NCBI GenBank assembly: GCA_036735545.1
Contig: DAINOD010000008.1
Location: forward strand, 1 to 64,000
DNA: 64,000 bases
Source of the DNA: Rubrimonas sp036735545
GTDB taxonomy: Bacteria > Pseudomonadota > Alphaproteobacteria > Rhodobacterales > Rhodobacteraceae
Direction of reading: 5' to 3'
Shown: piece by piece, positions 34,098 through 42,431 of the stretch
How positions within the stretch are numbered: the first letter of the stretch is position 1
Layout: every line of letters begins with the position of its first letter
Made by a program: the position numbers and the translations under genes
Notes under the pieces: model-generated
What the model saw: the letters and a program-made list of their open reading frames with translations, nothing else
What the model was told of the DNA's origin: nothing
Database searches by the model: none

Positions 34098-34720
34098 GCC
34101 ATGTCTACGAGAAGGACGGCGCGGCGATCTACGCCCGCAGCTTCGCCATCATCCGCGCCGAGGCCGACCTCGCCCGCTTCGGACCCGTCGAGGAGCGGGT
34201 CGCGGTGCGCATGATCCACGCCTGCGGCATGACCGACCTGCCCGCCGACATCGCCTTCACCGCAGGCTGCGCCGAGGCCGGCGAGGCCGCGCTGCGCGCC
34301 GGCGCCCCCATCCTGTGCGACGCGCGCATGGTGGCCGAGGGCGTCACCCGCGCGCGCCTGCCCGCCCGCAACGCGGTGCTCTGCACGCTGCAGGACCCGC
34401 GCACGGCGCCGCTCGCGGCCGAGATGGGCACGACGCGCAGCGCCGCGGCCATGGAGCTGTGGCGGCCCCATCTCGCCGGCGCGGTGGTCGCGATCGGCAA
34501 TGCGCCGACGGCCCTGTTCCGGCTTCTCGAGATGCTGGATGAAGGCGCGGCGCCGCCCGCCGCGGTGCTTGGCCTGCCGGTGGGCTTCGTCGGCGCCGCC
34601 GAGAGCAAGGAGGCGCTGCTGGCCGACGCCCGCGTCCCCGCGCTGGTCGTGCGCGGCCGGCGCGGCGGCAGCGCCATGGCCGCGGCGGCCGTCAACGCGC
34701 TGGCGAGCGCGCGCGAATGA
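34094..34720 (+). CDS. cobH: Precorrin-8X methylmutase CobH
   Basis: 208-residue enzyme moving the C11 methyl to C12 to make hydrogenobyrinic acid. The catalytic histidine is His42 in RMIHACGMTD. IGNAPTALFRLLEM near residue 135 and GLPVGFVGAAESKEAL near 172 are family signatures. It overlaps cobG and cobI by four bases each. Confidence 0.96.
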   Translation: MSHVYEKDGAAIYARSFAIIRAEADLARFGPVEERVAVRMIHACGMTDLPADIAFTAGCAEAGEAALRAGAPILCDARMVAEGVTRARLPARNAVLCTLQDPRTAPLAAEMGTTRSAAAMELWRPHLAGAVVAIGNAPTALFRLLEMLDEGAAPPAAVLGLPVGFVGAAESKEALLADARVPALVVRGRRGGSAMAAAAVNALASARE

Positions 34721-35445
34721 GCGCGGCCACGATCTGGGGCGTCGGCCTCGGCCCGGGCGACCCGGAGCTGATGACCGTGCGCGCCGACCGGCTGGTGCGC
34801 GGCGCGGGCGTGGTGGCCTTCTTCCGCAAGGCCGGCCGCCCGGGTCAGGCGCGGCGCATCGTGGAGGGGATGCTGCGCGCCGACGCGCTGGAGCTGGCGA
34901 TGGAATACCCCGTCACCACCGAGATCGACGTCTGCGACCCCGCCTACGCCGCAACGCTGGCGCCCTTCTACGACCTCTGGGCGGACCGGCTGGCTGGGCT
35001 CTCGGCCGAGGGGCGCGAGGTGGTGACGCTGTGCGAGGGCGACCCCTTCTTCTACGGCTCCTTCATGCACCTGCACACGCGCCTGTCGCACCGCGCGCCG
35101 GTGCGGGTTGTGGCGGGCGTCACGGGCATGTCGGCCTGCTGGACCGCCACCGGCGCGCCGATCACGTGGGGCGACGACGCGCTGATGGTGCTGTGCGGCA
35201 CGCTGCCCGAGGCGGCGCTGGCCGAGCGCGCGGCAGGGGCCGAGGCGCTGGTGGTGATGAAGCTCGGCCGCAACCTGCCCAAGGTGCGCCGGGCGCTGGC
35301 CGCCGCGGGTCTGCTGGCGCGCGCCTGGTACGTCGAGCGCGGCGCGATGCCTGGCGAGCGCGCCCTGCCGCTGGCCGACCGCGACGACGCGCCGGCGCCC
35401 TATTTCTCGATGGTGCTGGTCCACGGCCGGGGTCGGCGACCGTGA
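34717..35445 (+). CDS. cobI: Precorrin-2 C20-methyltransferase CobI
   Basis: 242-residue SAM-dependent methyltransferase of the tetrapyrrole family. VGLGPGDPELMTVRADRL at the N-terminus, the CEGDPFFYGSFMHLH loop at about residues 107-121 and GVTGMSACW identify the C20 enzyme, which makes precorrin-3A. Overlaps cobH and cobJ. Confidence 0.94.
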   Translation: MSAATIWGVGLGPGDPELMTVRADRLVRGAGVVAFFRKAGRPGQARRIVEGMLRADALELAMEYPVTTEIDVCDPAYAATLAPFYDLWADRLAGLSAEGREVVTLCEGDPFFYGSFMHLHTRLSHRAPVRVVAGVTGMSACWTATGAPITWGDDALMVLCGTLPEAALAERAAGAEALVVMKLGRNLPKVRRALAAAGLLARAWYVERGAMPGERALPLADRDDAPAPYFSMVLVHGRGRRP

Positions 35446-36203
35446 GCGGCTGGCTGCGCGTGGTCGGCCTCGGCCCCGGCGATCCGCGCCTGACCACGCC
35501 CGAGGCGGCGGAGACGCTGGCCTCGGCGACCGACCTCTACGGCTACGGTCCTTACGTCGCGCGCGTCGCGCCCGCGCCCGGCCAGCGGGCGCATGCGTCC
35601 GACAACCGCGAGGAGCTGGACCGGGCCCGCGCCGCGCTGGCCTGCGCCGCCGCGGGAGGGCGCGTCGCGGTCGTGTCCTCCGGCGACCCCGGCGTCTTCG
35701 CCATGGCGGCGGCGGTGTTCGAGGCGCTGGAGGGCGGGCCGGCGGCGTGGCGCGCGCTGGACGTTGCGGTGATCCCGGGCGTGACGGCGATGCTGGCGGC
35801 GGCGGCGCGGGCGGGTGCGCCGCTGGGGGGCGACTTCTGCGCGATCAACCTCAGCGACAACCTCAAGCCGGCTGCGGTGATCGAAAGGCGGCTCAGGCTC
35901 GCCGCCGAGGCGGACTTCGCGATGGCGCTTTACAACCCCGCCTCGCGCGCCCGGCCCGAGGGCTTCGCCCGGGCGCTGGCGGTGCTGCGCGCCTGCAGGC
36001 CGGCGGGGCTGGCGATGACCTTCGCCCGCGCCGTCTCGACCCCTGAGGAGCGGATCGCGACCGTCACGCTGGCCGAGGCGACGCCGGCGATGGCCGACAT
36101 GCGCACGCTGGTGCTGGTCGGGACCACGCAGACGCGCCTGATCCGGCGCGCGGAAGGGGCCGCCTTCGTCTACACGCCCCGCAGCGTGGCGGCCGTGTCG
36201 TGA
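35442..36203 (+). CDS. cobJ: Precorrin-3B C17-methyltransferase CobJ
   Basis: 253-residue methyltransferase that performs ring contraction and C17 methylation to give precorrin-4. GLGPGDPRLTTPEA, the YGYGPYVARV segment, SSGDPGVFAMAA, PGVTAMLAAAARAGAPLGGDFCAINLSDNLKP and YNPASRARPEG are diagnostic. It starts at GTG 35442 overlapping cobI. Its last 34 bases overlap the end of cobK on the other strand. Confidence 0.95.
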   Translation: MSGWLRVVGLGPGDPRLTTPEAAETLASATDLYGYGPYVARVAPAPGQRAHASDNREELDRARAALACAAAGGRVAVVSSGDPGVFAMAAAVFEALEGGPAAWRALDVAVIPGVTAMLAAAARAGAPLGGDFCAINLSDNLKPAAVIERRLRLAAEADFAMALYNPASRARPEGFARALAVLRACRPAGLAMTFARAVSTPEERIATVTLAEATPAMADMRTLVLVGTTQTRLIRRAEGAAFVYTPRSVAAVS

Positions 36204-36952
36204 AGCCACGCCAGCACCTGCGCCACGGTGGCGACAGAGGCCGCGCCCGCGGGCGCCGGCCGGTCCACGAGCAGCACGGGCAGGCCAAGCGCGCGGGCCG
36301 CGGCGAGCTTGGCCGCGGCGCCCCGCCCGCCCGCATTCTTGGCCACGACCAGCCGCACGCCATGGGCGCGCATCAGCGCGGCGTCGCCGGCCGCGTCGAA
36401 GGGGCCGCGCGCGACGACGACGCGGGCGTCGGGCAGCGGCAGGGGGCCCTCGGGCGGGTCGACGAGGCGCAACAGATAGCGGTGATGGGCTGCTGCGGCG
36501 AAGCCGGGCAGGTGCAGCCGGCCGACCGCGAGGAAGACGACCGTGGGCGCCATGGCGGCCAGCCGCCCGGCCGCCGCCGCCAGCGTCGGCGCGGTCGTCC
36601 AGGCGTCGCCGGGGCCGGGCGCCCAGGCGGGACGCTCGAGCCGCAGCAGCGGCGCGCCCGCCGCCGCGCAGGCGGCGACGGCGTTCGCCTGCATCGTCGC
36701 GGCGAAGGGGTGGGTGGCGTCGACGACCGCGCCGGTTCCCGCGTCGCGCAGCCAGCGCGTCAGCCCCTCCACGCCGCCGAAGCCGCCGACGCGCACCGGC
36801 ACGGGCTGGGCCTTCGGCGCCGCCACGCGGCCTGCGTAGCTGAGCGTCGGCGCGAAGCGGCGGTCGCCGGCCAGCGCGGCGGCCAGCGCGCTCGCCTCGC
36901 CCGTGCCGCCGAGGATCAGCACGCCGCAGGCGCCTGGACCGGGGCGCGGCAT
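36170..36952 (-). CDS. cobK: Precorrin-6A reductase CobK, antisense inside the operon
   Basis: 260-residue NADPH-dependent reductase producing precorrin-6B. LILGGTGEASALAAAL near residue 11 is the nucleotide-binding start; VVDATHPFAATMQANAVAAC and ARGPFDAAGDAALMRAHGVRLVVAKNAGG are signatures of CobK/CbiJ. It is read against the surrounding cob genes. Its end overlaps cobJ by 34 bases and its ATG (36952-36950) overlaps the ATG of cobL (36951) by two. Its promoter must lie within cobL, so sense and antisense transcripts overlap over the whole gene. Confidence 0.94.
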   Translation of the reverse strand: MPRPGPGACGVLILGGTGEASALAAALAGDRRFAPTLSYAGRVAAPKAQPVPVRVGGFGGVEGLTRWLRDAGTGAVVDATHPFAATMQANAVAACAAAGAPLLRLERPAWAPGPGDAWTTAPTLAAAAGRLAAMAPTVVFLAVGRLHLPGFAAAAHHRYLLRLVDPPEGPLPLPDARVVVARGPFDAAGDAALMRAHGVRLVVAKNAGGRGAAAKLAAARALGLPVLLVDRPAPAGAASVATVAQVLAWLHDTAATLRGV

Positions 36953-38135
36953 GGCTGAGCCGTGGCTTTCGGTGGTGGGGATCGGCGAGGACGGCATCGC
37001 CGGCTTGTCCGACGCCGCCCGCGCCGCCGTCAAGGAGGCCGATGTGCTGGCGGGCGCGCCGCGCCACCTCGCGCTCGCCGGCGCGACAGGGCGCGAGACG
37101 CTGGTCTGGCCGGTTCCTTTCGCAGTCGCGCCGCTGCTCGCGCTGCGCGGGCGGAGGGTCTGCGCGCTGGTCTCGGGCGATCCGTTCTGGTTCGGGGCCG
37201 GCGCGGTCCTGGCCGAGCACGTGCCCCTGGCGGAGATGGCGGTCCACCCGGCCCCTTCGACCTTCGCGCTGGCCGCGGCGCGGCTGGGCTGGCGGCTGGA
37301 GGGGACCGTCTGCCTCGGCCTGCACGCCCAGCCGCTGGCCCGGCTGCGTCCGCACCTGCACGAGGGCGCGCGTGTGATCGCGCTGGCGCGCGACGGAGCT
37401 GCCGTGGCGCGGCTGGGCGCGTTGCTGGCGGCCTGGGGCTTCGGGGCCTCGCGCCTGCGGGTCATGGAGGCGCTGGGCGGCCCGCGCGAGCGCATCCGCG
37501 TCTGCGTCGCCGCCGAAGTCCCGGAAGACGCCGCCCACCCGGTCGCGGTCGCGATCGAGGTGGTCGGCGGTCCGGCGATCCCGCTCGGCTTCGGCCTGCC
37601 CGACGCGCTGTTCGAGCACGACGGCCAGCTCACCAAGCGGGAGATGCGCGCGATCACGCTGGGGAGCCTCGCCCCCCTGCCCGGCCAGTTGCTGTGGGAC
37701 ATCGGCGCCGGCGCGGGCTCGATCGGCATCGAATGGCTGCTGGCGCATCCCGCCAACCGATGCGTGGCGCTGGAGCGCGACGCGGAACGCCTGGCGCGCG
37801 CCCGCGGCAACGCCGAGGCGCTGGGCGTCCCCCACCTCGATCTGCGTCACGGCGCCGCGCCGGAGGGAATGGAGGGATGGCCCGCCCCCGACGCCGTCTT
37901 CGTCGGCGGCGGCGCCTCGGAGGCCGTGCTGGCCTGCGCCTGGGCGGCGCTGCGTCCGGGCGGGCGGCTGGTCGTCAACGCGGTGACGCTGGAGACGGAG
38001 GCGCTGCTGCTGGACTGGCGGGCGCGGGTCGGCGGGACCATGGCGCGGATCAATCTCAGCCGGGCCGATGCGGTGGGCGGGCGGATGGGCTGGCGCGCGG
38101 CGCCCCCGGTCCTGCACTGGGCGGCGGCGAAGTGA
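36951..38135 (+). CDS. cobL: Precorrin-6B C5,15-methyltransferase (decarboxylating) CobL
   Basis: 394-residue fusion of a CbiE-like N-terminal domain (LSVVGIGEDGIAGLSDAAR; SGDPFWFGAG) and a CbiT-like C-terminal domain (FEHDGQLTKREMRAITLGSL; SAM motif DIGAGAGSIGIEW from Asp250). It methylates C5 and C15 and decarboxylates the acetate side chain to give precorrin-8. Start ATG 36951 shares two bases with the cobK start; the stop overlaps GTG of cobE. Confidence 0.95.
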   Translation: MAEPWLSVVGIGEDGIAGLSDAARAAVKEADVLAGAPRHLALAGATGRETLVWPVPFAVAPLLALRGRRVCALVSGDPFWFGAGAVLAEHVPLAEMAVHPAPSTFALAAARLGWRLEGTVCLGLHAQPLARLRPHLHEGARVIALARDGAAVARLGALLAAWGFGASRLRVMEALGGPRERIRVCVAAEVPEDAAHPVAVAIEVVGGPAIPLGFGLPDALFEHDGQLTKREMRAITLGSLAPLPGQLLWDIGAGAGSIGIEWLLAHPANRCVALERDAERLARARGNAEALGVPHLDLRHGAAPEGMEGWPAPDAVFVGGGASEAVLACAWAALRPGGRLVVNAVTLETEALLLDWRARVGGTMARINLSRADAVGGRMGWRAAPPVLHWAAAK

Positions 38136-38491
38136 GGCGGGTCGCGGGCATCGGCTGCCGCGGCGGGGCGAGCCCGGCGGCGCTGGCCGACGCGCTCGCC
38201 CGCGCCGAAGCCGCCGCCGGCTGCGCCGCCGAGGCGGTCGCCGCGCCCGCCGACCGCGCCGCGCTGGCGGCGACGCTGGGCCTGCCTGTGCTCGCGCTAC
38301 CGCCCGCCGCGCTGGCCGCGGCACAGGGCCTTGCGACCGCATCGCCGCGTGTCGTCGCGCTGCGGGGCGTCGGCTCGGTGGCGGAGGCGGCGGCGCTGGC
38401 GGCCTGCGGGCCGGGCGCTCGGCTGCTATGCCCCCGCCAGATATCGACCGACCGGACCGCGACGGCGGCCATCGCGGAGCGCAGGCCATGA
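38132..38491 (+). CDS. cobE: Cobalamin biosynthesis protein CobE
   Basis: 119-residue protein matching CobE / the CbiG C-terminal domain. RVAGIGCRGGASPAALADAL opens it, and a VALRGVGSVAEAAALAACG segment near residue 74 matches the family's conserved SVAEA. It is needed for the pathway but its exact role is not settled; the CbiG domain opens a lactone in the anaerobic route. GTG 38132 overlaps cobL, and the stop overlaps cobM. Confidence 0.85.
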   Translation: MRRVAGIGCRGGASPAALADALARAEAAAGCAAEAVAAPADRAALAATLGLPVLALPPAALAAAQGLATASPRVVALRGVGSVAEAAALAACGPGARLLCPRQISTDRTATAAIAERRP

Positions 38492-39261
38492 CAGTGCATT
38501 TCATCGGGGCCGGTCCGGGCGCGGCGGACCTGATCACCCTGCGCGGGCGCGACCTGATCGCGGCCTGCCCGGTCTGCCTCTACGCCGGCTCGCTGGTGCC
38601 GCCGGCGCTCCTGGTCTTCTGCCCGCCCGGCTCGCGGATCGTCGACACCGCGCCGATGGACCTCGACGGGCTCGCCGCCGAGTTCGAGGCCGCGCACGCC
38701 GCGGGGCTCGACGTGGCGCGGCTGCATTCGGGCGATCTGTCGGTGTGGTCGGCGATGGGCGAGCAGACGCGGCTGCTCGACGCCCGCGGCATCCCGTGGA
38801 CGGTCACGCCGGGCGTGCCGTCCTTCGCCGCCGCCGCCGCCGCTCTGGGGCTGGAGCTGACCGTGCCCGGCGTCGTGCAGTCGGTGGTCCTGACGCGCAC
38901 GCCCGGCCGCGCCTCGACCATGCCGCCGCGCGAGACGCTGGCCGCCTTCGCCGCCACGGGCGCGACGCTGGCGATCCACCTCTCCGTCCATGCGCTGGCC
39001 GAGGCCGCGACGACGCTGGCCGGGCACTACGGCCCCGACGGCCCCGTCGCGGTGGTCTGGCGCGCGAGTTGGCCCGACGAGCGGATCGTGCGCGGGACCC
39101 TGACGGACATCGCCGCCCGCGTCGCGGCCGAACCGATGGAGCGCACCGCGCTCATCCTCGTCGGCCCGGCGCTGGCCGAGCATCCGGGGGCGCGCAGCGC
39201 GCTTTATGACGGACGCCACGCGCGGCGCTTCCGCTCACAGAACCCCGCTGCGGGCGAGTAG
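38488..39261 (+). CDS. cobM: Precorrin-4 C11-methyltransferase CobM
   Basis: 257-residue SAM-dependent methyltransferase producing precorrin-5. VHFIGAGPGAADLITLRGRDLI, YAGSLVP, LHSGDLSVWSAMGEQ and PGVPSFAAAAAALG are all typical. It ends inside the 3' end of the cbiD gene on the other strand (27-base overlap). Confidence 0.95.
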   Translation: MTVHFIGAGPGAADLITLRGRDLIAACPVCLYAGSLVPPALLVFCPPGSRIVDTAPMDLDGLAAEFEAAHAAGLDVARLHSGDLSVWSAMGEQTRLLDARGIPWTVTPGVPSFAAAAAALGLELTVPGVVQSVVLTRTPGRASTMPPRETLAAFAATGATLAIHLSVHALAEAATTLAGHYGPDGPVAVVWRASWPDERIVRGTLTDIAARVAAEPMERTALILVGPALAEHPGARSALYDGRHARRFRSQNPAAGE

Positions 39262-40290
39262 CGCGCCATGCCGGTCGAACACCGCCACATCGACGCCGAT
39301 CGCGGCCTTCGCGACCACCTTCGCCGCCGCCGCAGCCGCGCGGCCCGCCACCTCGGCGGCGAGGTCCACGCCATGCTCGCGCGCGATCTCCAGCGCCTCC
39401 AGCGCGCTGTTGGCCGCGGCGATGCGCGCGCCCAGCGCCCCGCCCCCGGCCCAACCCGCCAGCGCGTCGAGGTCCACCGCGCCGGCGCGCGAGTGAAGGT
39501 CCATCCGCCCCTGCGCCAGTTTGCTCAGCTTGGCGAAACCGCCCGCCACGGTGACGCGGGGGACGGGATGGTTGCGCAGGTATTTCAGCATCCCGCCGGC
39601 GAAGTCGCCCATCTCGAGCAGCGCCACCTCGGGCAGACCGTCCAGCGCGGCGATGGCGCGCTCGGAGGTGTTGCCGGTGGCGCCCGCGACATGGCTGAGC
39701 CCCGCGGCGCGGGCGACGTCGACGCCGCGGTGGATGGAGTGGATCCACGCCGAGCAGGAGAACGGGATCACCGTGCCCCGGGTGCCGAGGATCGAGAGAC
39801 CCCCGACGACGCCGAGCCTCGGGTTCAGCGTGCGCAGCGCAAGCGCGGCGCCGCCGGGGATCGAGACCTCGACCTCCCAGTCCTCTCCCGGCGCGACGCC
39901 GACCGCCTCGGCGATCATGCGGCGCGGCACCGGGTTGATGGCGGGCTCGCCGGGCGGGATCGGCAGGCCGGGCCGGGTGACCATGCCGACGCCCTCGCCC
40001 GCCTTGAACGTCACGCCCGAGCCGGGTTGGCCGGGGCGCAGCGTGACGCGCACCAGCGCGCCGTGGGTGACGTCGGGGTCGTCGCCGGCGTCCTTGACGA
40101 TGGCGGCGCGCGCCCAGCCGGGGCCGGCTTCGGCCTCGGCCAGCGCGAAGCCGACGCGGGCGCCGTTGGGCAGCGTGATCTCGACCGGGTCGGGAAAGAC
40201 GCCGGACGCCAGCGCCTGCGCCGCCGCGCCGGCGGCTGCGGCGGCGCAGGCGCCGGTGGTCCAGCCGTGGCGCAGCTTCTGGGTGTCCAT
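39235..40290 (-). CDS. cbiD: Precorrin-5 (C1)-methyltransferase, CbiD type
   Basis: 351-residue protein of the CbiD family. LRHGWTTGACAAAAAGAAAQAL at the N-terminus, FKAGEGVGMVTRPGLPIPPGEPAINPVPR, ILGTRGTVIPFSC and a GATGNTSERAI stretch are signature segments. CbiD installs the C1 methyl in the anaerobic route; here it sits beside aerobic enzymes and no CobF is seen, so it presumably converts precorrin-5 to precorrin-6A. It is antisense to the main operon, overlapping the end of cobM by 27 bases, and diverges from cobB across 35 bases. Confidence 0.93.
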   Translation of the reverse strand: MDTQKLRHGWTTGACAAAAAGAAAQALASGVFPDPVEITLPNGARVGFALAEAEAGPGWARAAIVKDAGDDPDVTHGALVRVTLRPGQPGSGVTFKAGEGVGMVTRPGLPIPPGEPAINPVPRRMIAEAVGVAPGEDWEVEVSIPGGAALALRTLNPRLGVVGGLSILGTRGTVIPFSCSAWIHSIHRGVDVARAAGLSHVAGATGNTSERAIAALDGLPEVALLEMGDFAGGMLKYLRNHPVPRVTVAGGFAKLSKLAQGRMDLHSRAGAVDLDALAGWAGGGALGARIAAANSALEALEIAREHGVDLAAEVAGRAAAAAAKVVAKAAIGVDVAVFDRHGALLARSGVL

Positions 40291-40325
40291 GCCGCCGAGA
40301 ATAGCGGCGCGGCAGGGGGGCGACC

Positions 40326-41633
40326 ATGGCCCCGGGCCTGATCGTCGCCGCGCCGCGCTCGGCTTCGGGCAAGACCACCCTCGCGCTCGGGCTGATGCGC
40401 GCCTGGGCGCGCGCGGGGCTGGCGGTGCAGCCCTACAAGTGCGGGCCGGACTACATCGACCCCGCCTTCCACGCCGCCGCGGCGGGGCGTCCGTCCTTCA
40501 CCCTCGACAGCTGGGCGATGGGGCCGGGCGTCCTGGCCGCGGCGCTGGCGCGGGCGGAGGGGGCCGACGTCGCGGTCGCGGAGGGCTCGATGGGCCTGTT
40601 CGACGGGGCGGCGAGGGCGGGCGCGGCAGGCGACGGCTCGAACGCCGACATCGCCGCGCTGACGGGCTGGCCAGTGGCGCTGGTGATCGACGTCTCGGGG
40701 CAGGCGCAGTCCGCCGGCGCCGTGGCGCTGGGCTGCGCGCGGCTGCGGCCCGGCGTGCGGATCGCGGGCGTCGCGCTGAACCGCGTCGCGAGCCCGCGCC
40801 ACGAGGCGCTTGCGCGGCGCGGCGTCGAGGAGGCCGGGCTGGCGGTGCTGGGCGCCCTGCCCCGGCGCGAGGCGCTCGCCCTGCCCGAGCGCCACCTGGG
40901 GCTGGTGCAGGCCGGCGAGACGGCCGACCTCGAGGCGCGGCTGGAGGCGTTGGCCGATTTCGTCGAGACGCATCTCGACCTCGTCGCCCTGCGCGCCGCG
41001 GCCCGCGCCGCCGCCATCGGCGCCCCGGCGGCGGCGCCGGCGCCGCCCGGCCAGCGGATCGCGCTGGCGCAGGACGCGGCCTTCAGCTTCGTCTATCCGC
41101 ACCTGCTGCACGGCTGGCGCGCGGCGGGGGCGGAGATCGTCCCCTTCTCCCCCCTCGCCGACGAGACGCCCGACCCCGCCGCCGACGTCTGCTGGCTGCC
41201 CGGAGGCTATCCGGAGCTCCACGCCGGCCGGCTCGCCGCGGCGGCGCGCTTCCGCGAGGGGCTGCGCGTCTTCGCCGCGACGCGGCCCGTCCATGGCGAG
41301 TGCGGCGGTTACATGGCGCTCGGCGCGGGGCTCGTGGACGCCGCCGGCGCCCGGCACGCCATGGCGGGGCTGCTGGGGCTGGAGACGAGCTTCGCCGCGC
41401 GGCGGCTGCACCTGGGCTATCGCCACGCGACGCTGGCCGCGCCGATCCCCGGCTGGCCTCGCGGGGCGCGGTTGCGCGGGCACGAGTTCCACTACGCGAC
41501 CATTCTCGCCCAGCCCGACGCGCCGCTCGCGGCTGTGACCGACGGCGCCGGAGCGCCGGTGGCCGAGACCGGCTCGCGACGCGGCCACGTCAGCGGCGGC
41601 TTCTTCCACCTGATCGCGGGAGAGCGGCCATGA
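40326..41633 (+). CDS. cobB: Hydrogenobyrinic acid a,c-diamide synthase CobB
   Basis: 435-residue ATP- and glutamine-dependent amidotransferase. The N-terminal synthetase domain opens with a P-loop-like APRSASGKTT and has PYKCGPDYIDPAFH and EGSMGLFDG. The C-terminal glutaminase domain has LPGGYPELHA and the nucleophile Cys326 in HGECGGYMALG. It makes the a,c-diamide that CobN metallates. Start ATG 40326 follows a G-rich ribosome-binding stretch; the stop overlaps the cobA start (ATGA). Confidence 0.94.
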   Translation: MAPGLIVAAPRSASGKTTLALGLMRAWARAGLAVQPYKCGPDYIDPAFHAAAAGRPSFTLDSWAMGPGVLAAALARAEGADVAVAEGSMGLFDGAARAGAAGDGSNADIAALTGWPVALVIDVSGQAQSAGAVALGCARLRPGVRIAGVALNRVASPRHEALARRGVEEAGLAVLGALPRREALALPERHLGLVQAGETADLEARLEALADFVETHLDLVALRAAARAAAIGAPAAAPAPPGQRIALAQDAAFSFVYPHLLHGWRAAGAEIVPFSPLADETPDPAADVCWLPGGYPELHAGRLAAAARFREGLRVFAATRPVHGECGGYMALGAGLVDAAGARHAMAGLLGLETSFAARRLHLGYRHATLAAPIPGWPRGARLRGHEFHYATILAQPDAPLAAVTDGAGAPVAETGSRRGHVSGGFFHLIAGERP

Positions 41634-42379
41634 TCCCGCCCGTCGCCTTCGTCGGCGCCGGCCCCGGCGACCCGGAGCTTCTGACCCGTCGCGCCCACGA
41701 CCGCCTGCGCCGGGCGGAGGTCGTGCTCTACGACGACCTCGGCGCGGCGGCGATCCTGTCGCTGGCGGCGCCGACCGCCGACCTCGTGGCGGTGGGCAAG
41801 CGCGCCGGCCGCGCCTCGCCCAAGCAGCACCATGTCAGCCGCCTGCTGGTGGAGCATGCGCGCACGGGCCGGCGCGTGGTGCGGCTGAAGTCGGGCGACC
41901 CAGGCCTTTTCGGCAGGCTGGACGAGGAGATCGCGGCGCTGCGCGAGGCGGGCGTCGCCTTCGAGATCGTGCCCGGCGTCTCGTCCGTGGCCGCCGCGGC
42001 CGCCGCCGCCGAGGCGTCGCTGTCGAAGCGGCTCGTGGCGCGTCGGGTGCAGTTCGTGACCGGCCACGACGCGGACGGGGCGCTGCCGCGCGACCTCGAC
42101 CTCGGCGCCCTGGCCGATCCCGGCGCCACCACCTGCGTGCTGATGGGCAAGGCCACCTTCCCGGCCCTCGCCGCCGCGCTGATCACCCGAGGCCTGCCGG
42201 CGGAGACGCCGGCGCTGCTGGCCGAAAACGTCGGCCTGCCCGAGGCGCGCACGCGGGTCGGCACGGTGGCGGCGCTCGCCGCCTTCCTCGCCGGCGGGCC
42301 GGCGCTGGGGCCCTGCGTCATCCTCTACGGCGCCGCGCTGGCCGCGGCGAAGGGCGCGCCGCTCCAGACCCCGCGTTGA
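41630..42379 (+). CDS. cobA: Uroporphyrinogen-III C-methyltransferase CobA (SUMT)
   Basis: 249-residue SAM-dependent methyltransferase that makes precorrin-2, the entry step of the branch. VGAGPGDPELLTRRAHDRLRRAEVVLYDDL, VGKRAGRASPKQHHVSRLLVEHA, RLKSGDPGLFGR and PGVSSVAAAAAAAEASLSKR identify it. There is no CysG-type dehydrogenase/chelatase fusion. Last gene of this block. Confidence 0.95.
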   Translation: MIPPVAFVGAGPGDPELLTRRAHDRLRRAEVVLYDDLGAAAILSLAAPTADLVAVGKRAGRASPKQHHVSRLLVEHARTGRRVVRLKSGDPGLFGRLDEEIAALREAGVAFEIVPGVSSVAAAAAAAEASLSKRLVARRVQFVTGHDADGALPRDLDLGALADPGATTCVLMGKATFPALAAALITRGLPAETPALLAENVGLPEARTRVGTVAALAAFLAGGPALGPCVILYGAALAAAKGAPLQTPR

Positions 42380-42431
42380 CCCCCCGGCGCCGGGCGCCTA
42401 GCCTTCGCCGGCGCCGAAGGGGGGCGCGCGC
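42380..42431. other. Short gap after cobA with GC palindromes
   Basis: Holds the 12-bp palindrome CCCGGCGCCGGG (42383-42394) and an inverted repeat CCTTCG / CGAAGG (42402-42407 with 42415-42420). They could mark the end of the cob transcript, but there is no T-tract and the second repeat runs into the ribosome-binding site of the next gene. Confidence 0.3.

Noticed and set aside
35400..38537. 1045-codon minus-strand frame across cobJ-cobL
   Set aside because: Low-complexity Arg/Ala-rich; the real minus-strand gene here is cobK in another frame.
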